Part shown: one piece after another, positions 48,752-59,692 of the stretch | Layout: every line of letters starts with the position of its first letter | How positions within the stretch are numbered: position 1 is the first letter of the stretch | Source of the DNA: Stromatinia cepivora | Taxonomy: Eukaryota; Ascomycota; Leotiomycetes; Helotiales; Sclerotiniaceae | Direction of reading: 5' to 3' | Length of the DNA stretch: 64,000 bases | NCBI GenBank assembly: GCA_014898415.1 | Contig: RCTD01000001.1 | Span: forward strand, 2,294,001 to 2,358,000 | Program-made: the position numbers and the translations under genes | Notes under the pieces: generated by a model | Databases searched by the model: none | What the model was told of the DNA's origin: nothing | Seen by the model: the letters and a program-made list of their open reading frames with translations, nothing else

Positions 48752-50445
48752 ATGACACCCGAAAGACAGTGGAAAAGAGAGTATGAGAAAGATAAAGCTA
48801 AGCTTACTGAACTGAACAAACAATATGAAAACCATGAGACAATTCTGCTCGAAAATCTTTATCATTCGAAGAACAGATTCGAGAGGATCTCCGATGAGAA
48901 ACATGCAAGCCTTGTGAGATGGAAAAATCTCATCAATGTAAGTCATTCAATTATTCTTTCTCAATCCAGGAATCCATGGCTGATATATAATGTAGAGTGC
49001 CGCAGACAATAGCAACCTTATAGAGCCGGCTGAGTTCAAGGCACTTGAGTACGGCAAAAGACGGTCAATTAAGATTGGTCCCAAAACAAGTGCACAGGAA
49101 GTGAGGAAGGCTCTTGCTATGCACGATGGATCTAGGTACAACGAAACTAAGGAGAGAGAGATTGTTGAGTGGAAGCGGAGTCGAGAGGATTTTGGCGCGC
49201 GTATGAGTGTGAGTTCCATTTATATTTTTGCAAATTATTCCATACTGACGGTGTGTACAAGACATCTTGAGGAAAAAGAATCGCATTCTTGGTTTTAGTT
49301 CAAGTGAAGAATACTTTGACTCCTGTTTCGATGAATCAGCCTGGAACCCTCACACAGCTCCCCAGCACGTCATCTACTATGCATCCTTTCGCCAGCCATC
49401 ACCGCAAAAGAGACTTGAGAACGAGAACTCTCAGCTTCTGGAACAACTTACTAGAGCGAAGAGACAGCTCGAAGACCTTACGGAGGACTACAGAACCCTT
49501 GAGTATGAAAAGTTCAAACTTGTTCAGGATAATGCAGAAATCTCTGATCCCTTGAAGTCAACACAAGATCTGATGAAACAGATTGCTGAGAATAGAGATG
49601 AGCATGTTCAAACCAACAGAAAATATGCCGAGGAAAACAAGAAGCTCGAAGCTGCGCTAGAGTCTACACAGGCGCGTACACAGACACAGACACAGCCACA
49701 GCCATGGTGGAACCCGGTACGTAAAGTTACTTTCGATGATGCCAATGAACACCTGAGGGAGGAGGTCAAAAGTTTATCAAATTCGTTGGCGAAGGTGAAG
49801 AGTAACAGGGAGCCACACGACATTCTTAGAGATGTCGGAATCGAGTGTCGTCTTGATTTTTTTCGCACTTCCGGGACGCACGAATATCCCGTTATTCAAC
49901 ACCGCTCGCATCACAGAATCATTTCTCGTGGTCACCTAGGACTCAATATCGACTTTGGCGCTCCAGGAATGGGTATCGGGGCAAGCAGTCCATATGGAGG
50001 AAACGTCCGAGCTGATGCAGCATTACTCATCATCAACTCCAGTCACCGCTCTAATTTCGAACAAACATTCCAGGAGATATATGGCGTTGCTCTGGATGAC
50101 GTAAAGCAAGGCTGTGCTGACAAATTTGCACCGCAATCTAAGGTAACAGAGATGGTGAATTTGAGAGGAACGATGTCACACTTGGGATGCTTCACCGAAC
50201 ATACGCCAGATAGGGACGCAGACGACAGGTTCTTAACTCTTGCGGAGTATTGTGAATCAGAGTACGAGTGTTCAATCCAAAGATCGTCTACAGTTCTCCA
50301 GACAGCGAAGACATTCAGCAACGATTCGGAGATTATTGAAGCTTGCAATACTATGCATGAGATCTGTGATGCGGTTGTGGAAAGAACCAAGGTCGATGGC
50401 CGTCATTCATTCATGAGTGGTGGTATTAATGGAAAGTGTATTTGA
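48752..50445 (+). CDS. Coiled-coil array protein 2, about 524 aa
   Basis: Proposed exons are 48752-48937, 48996-49200 and 49262-50445. The first junction is firm: GTAAGT donor, TGTAG acceptor, and an open frame reading SAADNSNLIEPAEF. At the second junction I prefer donor GTATGA at 49201 with acceptor ACAAG at 49261, because the stronger-looking GTGAGT at 49209 gives no in-frame acceptor. Coiled coil is strong in the first 60 residues and again around residues 185-285 (ENENSQLLEQLTRAKRQLED). The C-terminal domain shows GGNVRADAALLII near residue 376, EIYGVALDDV near 403 and NLRGTM at about 430-435. The spacing is identical to that in protein 3. A TQTQTQPQP stretch precedes the domain. Function is unknown. 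Confidence 0.72.
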
Positions 50446-51790
50446 GGGATGGTCCAGTGGAGAATTATCTTTGGGACTGGAGTGGTGTTGAATGCAGGTA
50501 CATTCGTATGGGAAAGATGATTGGCAATAATTTTACCAGGTTAAGGTTTAGCATGGCGTGATTTGGGCACATGCACCGCGCCAGCGATGATTTCACATGG
50601 ATGATGGGGGTTTCTTCTACAAAATGAGTGCTGATCCAGGCAATTTCGTCTAATTTTGCCAAGATCAAATTTCATTTGATAGGAAAGCGAAAATGTGAGA
50701 TCACAGAAACTGCGAAAAGTCCAAGATGACTATTTGTAGACGGCGACGTTGATTTACCTGCTAGAGAAATATCTCCTCTCTACTATACCTTTTCCACTCA
50801 TCATTGCTTGCTTCCCAACTCCAAATCTGCGGCCACTATGTCATTGCCAGCTCCGCAATCCTATACTCCCGCCACTCTCAATTCCACATAATACCACCCG
50901 CCAATCACGATTGGACGCTGAAGAAGTACCTCGGTGTAGTTGTACTTTGCCTTTGTAAGGCACCAACGATCATTTTCTGTGAAGTTGTGGTAAGGATTTG
51001 ATTTGCATGTTATGTTTGCATACATATCGATTGGTATTACCCTTGTTAACATATTTCTACAATCAAAAATATTGAAAAGGAGAACATTGCGCTCTACCGA
51101 TTAGGATACAAATGTTCAGGAACGGAGGAGCGATTTCTTCGAAGTATTCATGCTGTCAAACCAGGTTCCGTGCATCCAGCCTTTTTGCATCCAGCAAAGT
51201 GAGGGAGGCTGTAGATCTGCGGGGTCCGGTGGCATTTTGTTTTTCGTGTAGAAAGTGAACTAGTTCTCCCAGCCAGGATTCTCCGTCCGGTTCGAACTTT
51301 CTAGAGTTCCTGAAGATGGCGATAGATGCGATAAAGAAGGACGGAAGTGCCAAATTGTTTGATGCAGACTCTGAGGTGGAAAAGAAATTGGTATCAATGC
51401 GCAATATCGTAGATGAAGTGAGCAAAGTGGAGAGAAGGTGGAGAGACAGCTGACCAAATATGGAATATGGCTATTAGAAAGAATTATATTCTTAAATTCA
51501 TCCCATATATCCATACCCTTTTGCGCAAAGGTGCAATTGGTATTGCATATGTGTCTGTAACTAACGAGTGAACACAGAAGACAGGACGGTGGCTTTTCCT
51601 CGGCTCGCAAGCGCGTTGTACGTTTTCACCCTTCAATTAAAAGCTGAAAGGTCAAGAGAATACCTAGATCTATCAAATTAAGCAACTTAACTTGAAGGTG
51701 GGGGGTACTTATTAATTTTATCACCCTCGAGTATCTTGAGAAAAACATTTCCAATTGCCCTTCCCGATCTTCTTCCAATACAGCATCACA
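50446..51790. other. Intergenic stretch between array members 2 and 3, with a possible gene fragment
   Basis: About 1.3 kb. A short plus-strand frame at 51316-51453 (45 codons, MAIDAIKKDGSAKLFDADSE then EKKLVSMRNIVDEV) has charged coiled-coil character like its neighbours. It may be the remnant of a lost array member. No in-frame extension supports a full gene. Confidence 0.4.
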
Positions 51791-53237
51791 ATGACGGTCC
51801 TCGACCCAATCGCAGAGGCTTCGATGGCTCTGGAGGATGAGATTAGACAGATCTCTGAATTGTACAGCAAGCTTGCGGATATCGATATCAATCATCTTCG
51901 AGCCTCGTACAATCACAAGAAAAAGCTTGATATTGTCGCAGCAAAGAAGGAAGACTACTACTACAAAGGCATCAATCGAATGAGTGAGGTAAGATCGGCT
52001 AATTTTACTTTACTTGAACAGAATACTGATTACTACAAAGAACCTTAACAACGTCTTTGTTGATGGGCAAAAGCTCTTGAGCCAAATGAAAGTCTCTCGA
52101 GGTGACATTGAGGTGACCCTGGGCACTGAAGATGACCAGCAAAATATCGACAATGCATGGGAGAAATACATGAAGACGCAGATCGATGGCTTTGTAATCC
52201 ACGATACTGATACGACTGTTGAGCAGAGAAAGGTAAGCAAGTATCATTCCCAATCACGACTTGGCAGGTATGAATGGCTGCTGAATCGATGGATGACCGC
52301 ATAGGAAATTTTGAAGAGTATCAAAAATATCCGCCGCTTCGATTGGGACACTGAAGACCATACTATGGGCAACCGTGACGTAACTTCAGTCAGTGATACC
52401 GAATCAGCAGGTCTTGCCTCCGATAACATTGTCTCTCTCGAACTCGCTAAAATCAAAGAAGAATTGGGACAGGTTCAGGACGAGAACAATTCTCTGGTTC
52501 TTGAAAATCGTAGCACCAGATATCAGCTCGAGAATGTTGGGAAGGAAAGAGATGCGCTTTTATTTGTTAAGTCGAAGCTCACCGAACAAAACAAGAGTCT
52601 TGGTTCTATGTTGAAGGACCAAAACCATCCCACCCATGATATTAATGCTCTCGTCATGGCCACCAGTTTGCGTTTTTTTAATTTATCGATCCGCCGCAAT
52701 GACTTTGGGGGTTTCACTGCTATCCTAGACCGCGGAGTTACTGATGTTGACGCAATTGATCGAGGATCGGCTGCTGTACATAGTGGCAATGTTCGACTCC
52801 ACGCCTTTTTGATACACATGGACTCCAACGATCAGTTCAAGAAATACAGTGGACTTTTCAAAATTATTTATGGAGTCACAGCTCTGGAGGTAGCGCAGGG
52901 TAGTAGCAACAAGTATAGCTTCGATTCCAAGAACACCGAGATTGCGAACTTGAGAGGCTCAATGGCACAATGCTTGTCATTCAGTAAACTTACACATGAT
53001 CGACTTGAGGATTTTCGGTTCGAACGTCTCCGAGAGCGGTGTGAAGCGGTGTACCAAAGATACCTTAAGGAGCTAGGATCAGCAGCCAGTGCGCAAAAGA
53101 AATTCGACAAGGATAGAATAGTTAGAGAAGTGCTCATTCAATTGAGGAGAATTTCAAAACATACTACGTGGTTGGAAAGGCAACGAATTCAAGCTCACAT
53201 TTCAGAAAACGACAGCGGATCCAGTACCATCTCATAA
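51791..53237 (+). CDS. Coiled-coil array protein 3, about 440 aa
   Basis: Three phase-0 exons: 51791-51988, 52041-52232 and 52305-53237. Donors are GTAAGA and GTAAGC, acceptors AAAG and ATAG, and a CTGAT-type branch lies 12-16 bases before the first acceptor. The N-terminal 66 residues are helical (MTVLDPIAEASMALEDEIRQ). A heptad-rich segment lies at about 165-230 (LELAKIKEELGQVQDENNS). The C-terminal domain reads SGNVRLHAFLI near residue 291, KIIYGVTALEV near 318 and NLRGSMAQC at 345-353, giving 27- and 27-residue spacing exactly as in protein 2. It ends with a basic helix. No known domain was recognised. It lies 1.3 kb from protein 2 and 0.7 kb from protein 4, all on the plus strand. Confidence 0.75.
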
Positions 53238-53942
53238 ACAATGAGATAGCTCTGTTCAGCTGGTCAAGACGCAAGGGTCAAAGTCAGATCATATACAGCC
53301 AATCTTTCAGGTGCAAAACATGAAAAGGGGCAAAATATCTCTTAGTAGCTGCTAAGAACACCATGGTTGTGAGGCTGGACTGCACAGAAGAATAAAATCA
53401 AACGCGAATAACAAAAAAGTTCAACCAAGAATGATGTGAATAATTGCTAATACTCAAATAACCACAAACTCAAAGAAAAAAACGCACCCTCAAAATCCCC
53501 CTCCGCCACCTCTCTCACCACCTCCCACTCCTCGACTCCCCCCATGGCATACAGTCCTATTGAACATAACCACAACACTGTCACATCATCTCAAGGTGTG
53601 CATATATAGCCCTTCCTCCCCAGACTTAAAGATCTAATCCAATTCTCCCGGCTCTCATTTCACCTATACCATCGTTGTCACAGTGAAGAGATGGCCAGGT
53701 ACGGTCAAAATACAGCCATGTAACAGCCGTACTTGACAACCATTAAGCACCAGGCAGTAGTAGATTGCCTATTCCCTGGGTATTTAACCATTGATCCATC
53801 TGCAATGCAAATTGAATTTTTCTTCCTCACAATATCTTCGATATTTGAACTCCCACATCAAAAATTTTGACACCAACACTTCGACATCGGCATATCCACA
53901 TCAAGAATTCGAACACCAACCACGACGACACACTCCGACATT
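53238..53942. other. Intergenic stretch between array members 3 and 4
   Basis: About 700 bp of mixed composition. A pyrimidine/CA-rich leader (ACACCAACCACGACGACACACT) precedes the next ATG. No other feature was seen. Confidence 0.5.
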
Positions 53943-55820
53943 ATGAACTCCCTCGGAACTTCTACCAATAAGAAAGGCAGGGGCAGGAAATTTTCAATTC
54001 ATGAAGACATTAGAGTGAGTAGTATTGAGTCTAACAAAGACAATGTATCTCAAGTCGCGGCCTATCAATGCTAACCCTTTTCCTACCACAGAAACCACTC
54101 GCCCTTCTCAGCCAGAACATAAACCGCAACAGATCCGGTACCGAGAAACCGAGGTCAGATATTAGTGATGAATCCAAAAAAGCCATCTCTGTCCTAATCA
54201 ACAAACATGAACGAACCAAATCGGAACTGGAGAGCAAGATATCCTCCGAAGAAAAAATGAAAACAGAGGTAGAGGAACTTCGGGCTCAAGTACAAGAGCT
54301 CCACTGTACAATCAAAGACGACCAGAAGACTTTGAAAGAACTAAATTCCAAAGTAGAATTGGGCATTCAAGAATCCTCTGCTATCCCAGACACACAAGAA
54401 GCTCTTCTTGAGAATCTCATTGCAAAGGAAGGCGTGATTGATCGGGAATTGTTCAATCTTCGGGATGATAAAGTCCAGACGAGAGCTGAGCTATGGTTTG
54501 CCATGATGGGGAAAGTGGACGAGTCAATTGAGCATCCTGATCAAGCTAGCCGAGACAGGAACCTATTAATGCGCAAGGAAATGTACATTAGGACTAAACG
54601 CTCCATTGCCCAGGATACAAAGGTTCAGCTTCTGTTAGCAAAAGGGGTAAGCATGTAATGCTACTATGCTCTGAAACATACTAATCTCATGCACCGTGTT
54701 GTAGGATATCCAAAAACAAAAATTCGAGATTTCGGTGGATGATCACGTCGAAGGCTACGTTTCACTTCGGCCCGCCTCTTCAATTTCACAGGACAGCGAT
54801 GAAGACTCGGTTGTGCCAGATAGTCACCTGGGAGAAGATGAAAACCACCAGGAAAAAGAAGAAACCAACTTCGATGAATATTCTGTCGAAAACAGCATGC
54901 AGCATCGAGACACCTCCTGGGTTACAGACAACGGAGAAGAATCCTCGAATATACTAGACCATCTCTTTGGACAAGACAACCAACCAGAGGAGGAAGAAAA
55001 TCACCTCGCGACAATCGAAGAGAATGAGCTCCTCAAACTGGAAATCCAGACTACCGAGGAGAAGATTCGAAAATGGGAGGGCAAATTTGATCGTTTTCGG
55101 CTTGGCACAAAAGCCACCATTGAACGACTTGCTTCTGAGGTTTCTGCTGGTCAGGAAACGCTTAGAGAGTACAAGAGCGCTTTGGATGAATCTGATGAGG
55201 TGCGCGGGCAACTGGTACACGATTTGGCTAAGGTGGAGGAAGAAAAAGCTCACCTTTGTGTTGTAGTCGAAGAGATTGGACTTCCAATATTGGCAAGAAG
55301 CGCCGAAAACATGAAAAGAGTCAAGCGCGATTGTATCCACACATCGTTGGATAACAGCCACCTTCCATTCAACGAGACAATTGTTCGTACTGGGAATCTC
55401 GTCACAACTGGAGGTCACGTCAATGCACACTTTGCATCGATCGTTTTATCTGAGAAAGGGGTTGTGAGTGGCCCAGTCATCAGTCACGAAATGTTTCGCA
55501 ACATGTACGGAGTTTCTGTTGGTGAATACCGTCACTTGTACAAGGCATCCGAAAGACTCGATGAGATGTTAGACATGCATGCTATTCTTGTGGAATGTGG
55601 TTCATTTACAGAAAAGACACTCTCCAAGACTCGCGACTCCCTCTTTCGTAACCAATTTGCACAGTGCTTGATTGAATTCGAAGCAATTGATGCGCCTACC
55701 ACCGTGGACAAAGGTAAAAATTTTGACGCTGCGATCAGGGCAAACCAATTCGAAATGTTCAATGAAATGATGGAGATTGTACAGGAGGTCAAAGGTCTGC
55801 AGAGGGACGCCATGGGCTAA
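53943..55820 (+). CDS. Coiled-coil array protein 4, about 580 aa
   Basis: Three phase-0 exons: 53943-54014 (24 codons, basic: NKKGRGRKFS), 54092-54646 and 54705-55820. The donors are GTGAGT and GTAAGC. The first intron has a CTAAC branch and a pyrimidine-rich CACAG acceptor. Coiled coil dominates exon 2 (KTEVEELRAQVQELHCTIKD) and recurs at about residues 300-395 after an acidic linker. The C-terminal domain has GGHVNAHFASIV near residue 445, NMYGVSVGEY near 476 and DMHAILVECGSF near 499. The last aligns with NLRGSMAQCLSF of protein 3. It is the longest single-model member. Function is unknown. No stops or AT bias, although the gag-only retroelement begins 570 bp downstream. Confidence 0.75.
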
Positions 55821-56392
55821 CAGGTCCATGGCGAATCGGGTTCTGATCGAAACAGTCTGCACGTATTATAAGATCTATGGAGATATCAACGAAGTGCTCT
55901 TAAAGCGGTTGTTTTGAGAGGAGATGTTTTTTGTGTCTGGCAATCATTTGGCGTTTGGCTTTAGTTGTTTTCGTTTTTAATTTCATTAGGGCAATGAAGG
56001 AGGAGAGCGAACTAATAGGATGAATGCTACTTCTGCAGAATAAGAAAATATATCTTACCATAACGCATATTTGAGTATGAGATACGAAACTTCGCAGTAA
56101 CTCTTAGAGGTTAAATTGAATAATATATAAATAATATTATAATTATCAATTCCTATTATCTTCTATTATTTTTGATTAATTCCTATTATCTTTTGTATAA
56201 TCTTATATACTCCTGTATTCTAGGAATAGTTTTTTTAGACTTTTGAAAAGCTTTATTTTAATCTCAAAATATCGATCAATAATTTCAATAATCTTAATAA
56301 TCTTCAATTATCTCCTTCTCAAGAATTGTTTAATATTATTGATGCAATTGGTAGATTTGTAGAATATTCAGTTTGAATAGAAGATTCGATTG
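55821..56392. other. Spacer between array protein 4 and the gag-only LTR element
   Basis: Composition becomes AT-rich from about 56100. No gene was recognised. The last five bases (56388-56392, GATTG) are the target duplication of the next element. Confidence 0.5.
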
Positions 56393-56542
56393 TGTCACGA
56401 GATACACGTGATCGCGTCCGATCGGGCTAGTACAGTACTAAGCTTCGAGCCGATCATATATATAACTTTGTAGCATACTCTCTTTAGCTCTATAGCTTTT
56501 AATTCTAAGGTTGATCTTTAAACGCTCGTTAGATTTATTACA
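56393..56542 (+). repeat. Gag-only element LTR (left, 5' LTR)
   Basis: 150 bp. The outer part is GC-containing (GATCGCGTCCGATCGGGC). The inner end has decayed from GGGTTCGTCACA to AGATTTATTACA. Confidence 0.92.
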
Positions 56543-56899
56543 TTATTAAAAGTTCTTTCAGATAAAAAATAGAATAATATCTGTATATACTTATGTATAC
56601 TCTGTTTACTCCTATCTAAGTATATTGCTTTTGTTCTCTCGTTTATATATAGATCTTTTTGATATTATTCAAAAATATTATCTTTTTTCTTATCTTTAAT
56701 TTCTAAACTATAGATTACAATTCGATAAATCTTGCGATTACAAAACTTCATGATGAAGTAATTTGTTAGCGAAATGAAATTTCGTTTTTACGCTCCCTGA
56801 TTCTCGAATATATTTCTATTGTTTATACTCCTTTTCATTCGAAACCCTCTTTTTCTGATCCTGAAAAGTTCAATAGTAGTTCTTAAAAATTTGATATCT

Positions 56900-57597
56900 A
56901 GCTTCCTTTGATTCGAGCGAAATTACAAGTAGATGGCGTTGCGATCGGCAATTCTACAGCTCAATTTTACTATATTTATCTTAATCTCGAATCTTATATA
57001 CAAATTATAATACTACCTCAGCTTTTTTCTCTTAATTAAAATATTCCTTTAGATTATACAACGATCCTAGATCAACTTATATATATTTACAATAATCCGA
57101 ATAAAATTCAAGAAGTTGAAAATAAGTTATTCATTTTTAAACAAGGAATTGATTCTTTATATACCTATATTGCAAAATTCGAAAGGACTTTTTATAAAAT
57201 CAAAAATCAGAATTAACCCGATTCGAATAAGATCTCAATTTTTCGTAATAGATTCAATATTATTCTTAGAAATTGTCTTTCTCAATAGCTTTCTCTTCCT
57301 CACTTTTATCCCGATTTTATCTAGGTCATACAATAACTAGTTATTTGTACAGCAAATGGATTTTTTGTATCATTTCATTCTAGTAAACCTAAAACCCCAT
57401 ATATATTGCAGAATCCATTTCACTCTCGGAATCACAATCCAATGGATATTAACAATCTTAATATCATTGGTGCCCTTAACCCTTTTGATATCCAATCGGA
57501 CAAATCCGATTGTACCTTGATTCTATTTTGTATACGAGTACCTAAGTTTTCCCTTTCTGAAAGAACTCTTTTGTGTAAACAAAATAAATATGTATGA
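56900..57597 (+). pseudogene. Gypsy-type gag relic
   Basis: Plus-strand fragments read DGVAIGNSTAQFYYIYLNLE near 56933-56990. Degenerate sequence follows, resembling the D-N-P-N-K-x-x-E-A-E-x-K-L family pattern. Then come an IAKFER-type stretch near 57168-57190 and NHNPMDINNLNIIGALNPF at 57406-57480, matching the PMDI...GALN linker ahead of the zinc knuckle in fungal gypsy gags. The zinc knuckle itself is not recognisable. Frameshifts and stops make it inactive. Confidence 0.7.
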
Positions 57598-57918
57598 TAT
57601 GAAAATATTTTCTATTGGATACAAACCTGTCCACTAGATCCGTATTAAAAAATTCGAGATCGATAAAAGCCTGTTCCGGTTATTACACTGATTATTGAAC
57701 CCGAAAACAACAATGATAAGGATTTAGAAGAAATAATCAATGATCGATATTTTGAAGATTGTTTGGAAGAAGTATATGGTACAGTGGATATGTATTCGTT
57801 GGTTGTAATGTAATCCGTGTATTAAGTATTTTTATCAAAAGAAGATTAATAATCATTTTATACTTAAATCATTTATTTTAAATAAATTCGAGGTGAATTC
57901 TTCAGAAAGAAGGGGTAA

Positions 57919-58068
57919 TATCATGAGATACATATGATCGCGTCCGATCGGATTAGTATAGTACTAAGCTTCGAGTCGATCATATATATAGTTTCGTAGT
58001 ACACTCTCTTTAGCTCTGTAGCTTTTAATTCTAAGGTTGATCTTTAAACGCTCGTTGGGTTCGTCACA
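57919..58068 (+). repeat. Gag-only element LTR (right, 3' LTR)
   Basis: 150 bp. The inner start has decayed from TGTCACGAG to TATCATGAG. The outer end GGGTTCGTCACA is intact and is followed by GATTG. Confidence 0.92.
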
Positions 58069-58520
58069 GATTGGATTTATTTTTCTAATTAGTATATGAA
58101 TAATGGGATTGTTGTAGTTGATAATTCAGAATAAGAGATGTTGAAAAAATAAAATGAATAATGGGATTTCAAATCAATTATATAAATCGGAAATTCCAGA
58201 TAGATTCGATAAATATTAGAAAATGAGGATTTCGAATGGTATAAATCTTTTATTAATAAATTGTAATTGAAAAGGTAAAGTGTATTGTTGAAATATTTTT
58301 ATCAAACGAATTCAATTTTTTATCAAAAATGCGATTAAACTTTCCTAGACCTTTTGGGAGATTGATATTCCTCAAATTCTGATTGACTTGATTATAGTTT
58401 GCTTTTAATTGTTATATAATTAATAAAAATCCATATATTTTATTGTAATATGATGCTAAAATATGAAAAACGTTAAATCGGTCAGAGGGTTTAAATGTGA
58501 GACAACAAAACAGAGTCAAC

Positions 58521-58651
58521 TAATCGCAGGCTAAGTCTGCCCCCTCATTCGACCCACCACCCATCGAGAGGTAACTATGAGTGGTGGTGAGAAGTGGGTG
58601 GGGTGGTGGATCGAGTGGTGGATCGAGCGGTGGATACTCAGCCTGCGATTA
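58521..58651. repeat. Short inverted-repeat element (MITE-like), 131 bp
   Basis: TAATCGCAGGCT at 58521 is repeated exactly in reverse complement as AGCCTGCGATTA ending at 58651, and similarity continues inward. The interior holds tandem GTGGTGGATCGA units on the right arm and complementary CGACCCACCACCC on the left arm, so the whole could fold into a hairpin. No clear target duplication was seen. It lies within 210 bp upstream of the ORF start at 58732. Confidence 0.65.
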
Positions 58652-58731
58652 CGCCTGGACGATTGATCGGATTTTTCCACGGATGTGCAGTAGATGACTA
58701 CAGCGGCTCAAAATCCGATAAAGAAGGTAAT

Positions 58732-59661
58732 ATGAGTACACACGATCTTAATATCCCAGGTGGGGTCGCGACATCAAACATCAAACAGACGGATCCAATT
58801 GCCGCACTCCAAGCCTCATCTACCCTCCCTAAAGATCGTTTGGAATCTAGCGTCCATTCAAACGATCTCAATATGGAAAACGGTATTATAATATTAGATT
58901 CCTACCCTGCCTCGATCACCCTTCAAACCACGTCTACTCTCTCCCAAAATGATCTGGCCGGTCAAGTCAAGGAAGCTTCATCTGATAAAGTTGATGAACC
59001 ATCATCAGTCTTATCACAAGTCCCGACAATGCAATCTGATACACTTCTACTAGTTCCTGCCAGTCGTCAACCACTTCTCAGTGACGGAAGAGTTTTCTTA
59101 AATGCGGAGGAATCTATCTCTTTTGAAGAACTGAAGCATGTTACGAAGCCCTCCACCACCACTGCTATTAAAGCCCTTACAGCCAACAATTCCGAATATA
59201 AAGCTCACAAATCCCTCAAAGACCTTGTCGACAGCTTTGAAAAGCTGAGACTTGAGCTCAACGACCTTGCTGAAGAACAGGCCGAAAGAAGTATTCAAAG
59301 TAGGGTCCTTGACGAGAAGCGAATTCTCATTGACAAATTTGATAATCTTTCCGTAGTATTTGATGTAACAAATTTCTTCCTCTGCAGTCGACAGGTTAAG
59401 CTCATTTCTAACAACCGTCGGCAGGAAATCAATAAGAACACCAAGAAGAATAATGATCTGATCCAAAAAATCAATGACGAATTGGGTGTCAATTATCCTC
59501 TCCAGGAATTGAGAGTATTCTCTATATCCGATACGGATGAGCACATCCTAGAATTCACCGCTACTCTCAGAGAACATGCTGCAGCTAAGAAAGAAAAGCT
59601 GAAAAGGGAGCTTGAGGTCCGTCCCGGTACAGCTCCATTTTTACAAGAAACCCAAACTTAA
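58732..59661 (+). CDS. Coiled-coil ORF upstream of, or fused to, array protein 5, 309 aa
   Basis: The frame is open from 58594, but its first ATG is at 58732 (MSTHDLNIPGGV). The first half is Ser/Thr/Asp-rich, with two related segments (IAALQASSTLPKDRLESS and ITLQTTSTLSQNDLAGQ). The second half is charged and coiled-coil-like (KDLVDSFEKLRLELNDLAEE). It stops only 31 bp before the next ATG. A phase-compatible intron 59617-59671 could join it to the next ORF, giving one protein of about 589 aa, close to array protein 4. The donor would be GTCCGT, which is weak, while a CTTAAC branch and a CTAG acceptor are good. The two ORFs are therefore listed separately. No known domain. Confidence 0.6.
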   Translation: MSTHDLNIPGGVATSNIKQTDPIAALQASSTLPKDRLESSVHSNDLNMENGIIILDSYPASITLQTTSTLSQNDLAGQVKEASSDKVDEPSSVLSQVPTMQSDTLLLVPASRQPLLSDGRVFLNAEESISFEELKHVTKPSTTTAIKALTANNSEYKAHKSLKDLVDSFEKLRLELNDLAEEQAERSIQSRVLDEKRILIDKFDNLSVVFDVTNFFLCSRQVKLISNNRRQEINKNTKKNNDLIQKINDELGVNYPLQELRVFSISDTDEHILEFTATLREHAAAKKEKLKRELEVRPGTAPFLQETQT

Positions 59662-59692
59662 CTTCGACTAGGCAACCAAGCTCGAAATTTCC

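Larger units (their letters stand above)
56393..58068 (+). mobile_element. Gag-only, non-autonomous gypsy-type LTR element
   Basis: 1676 bp, with 150-bp LTRs (56393-56542 and 57919-58068), termini TGTCACGA...TCGTCACA, and perfect 5-bp target duplications GATTG (56388-56392 and 58069-58073). The interior of only 1.4 kb carries a plus-strand gypsy-like gag relic and no recognisable protease, RT or integrase. It is therefore a deletion derivative or a true non-autonomous family. Mutations are C-to-T/G-to-A, concentrated inward from the LTR outer ends. It separates array protein 4 from the last members. Confidence 0.9.
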
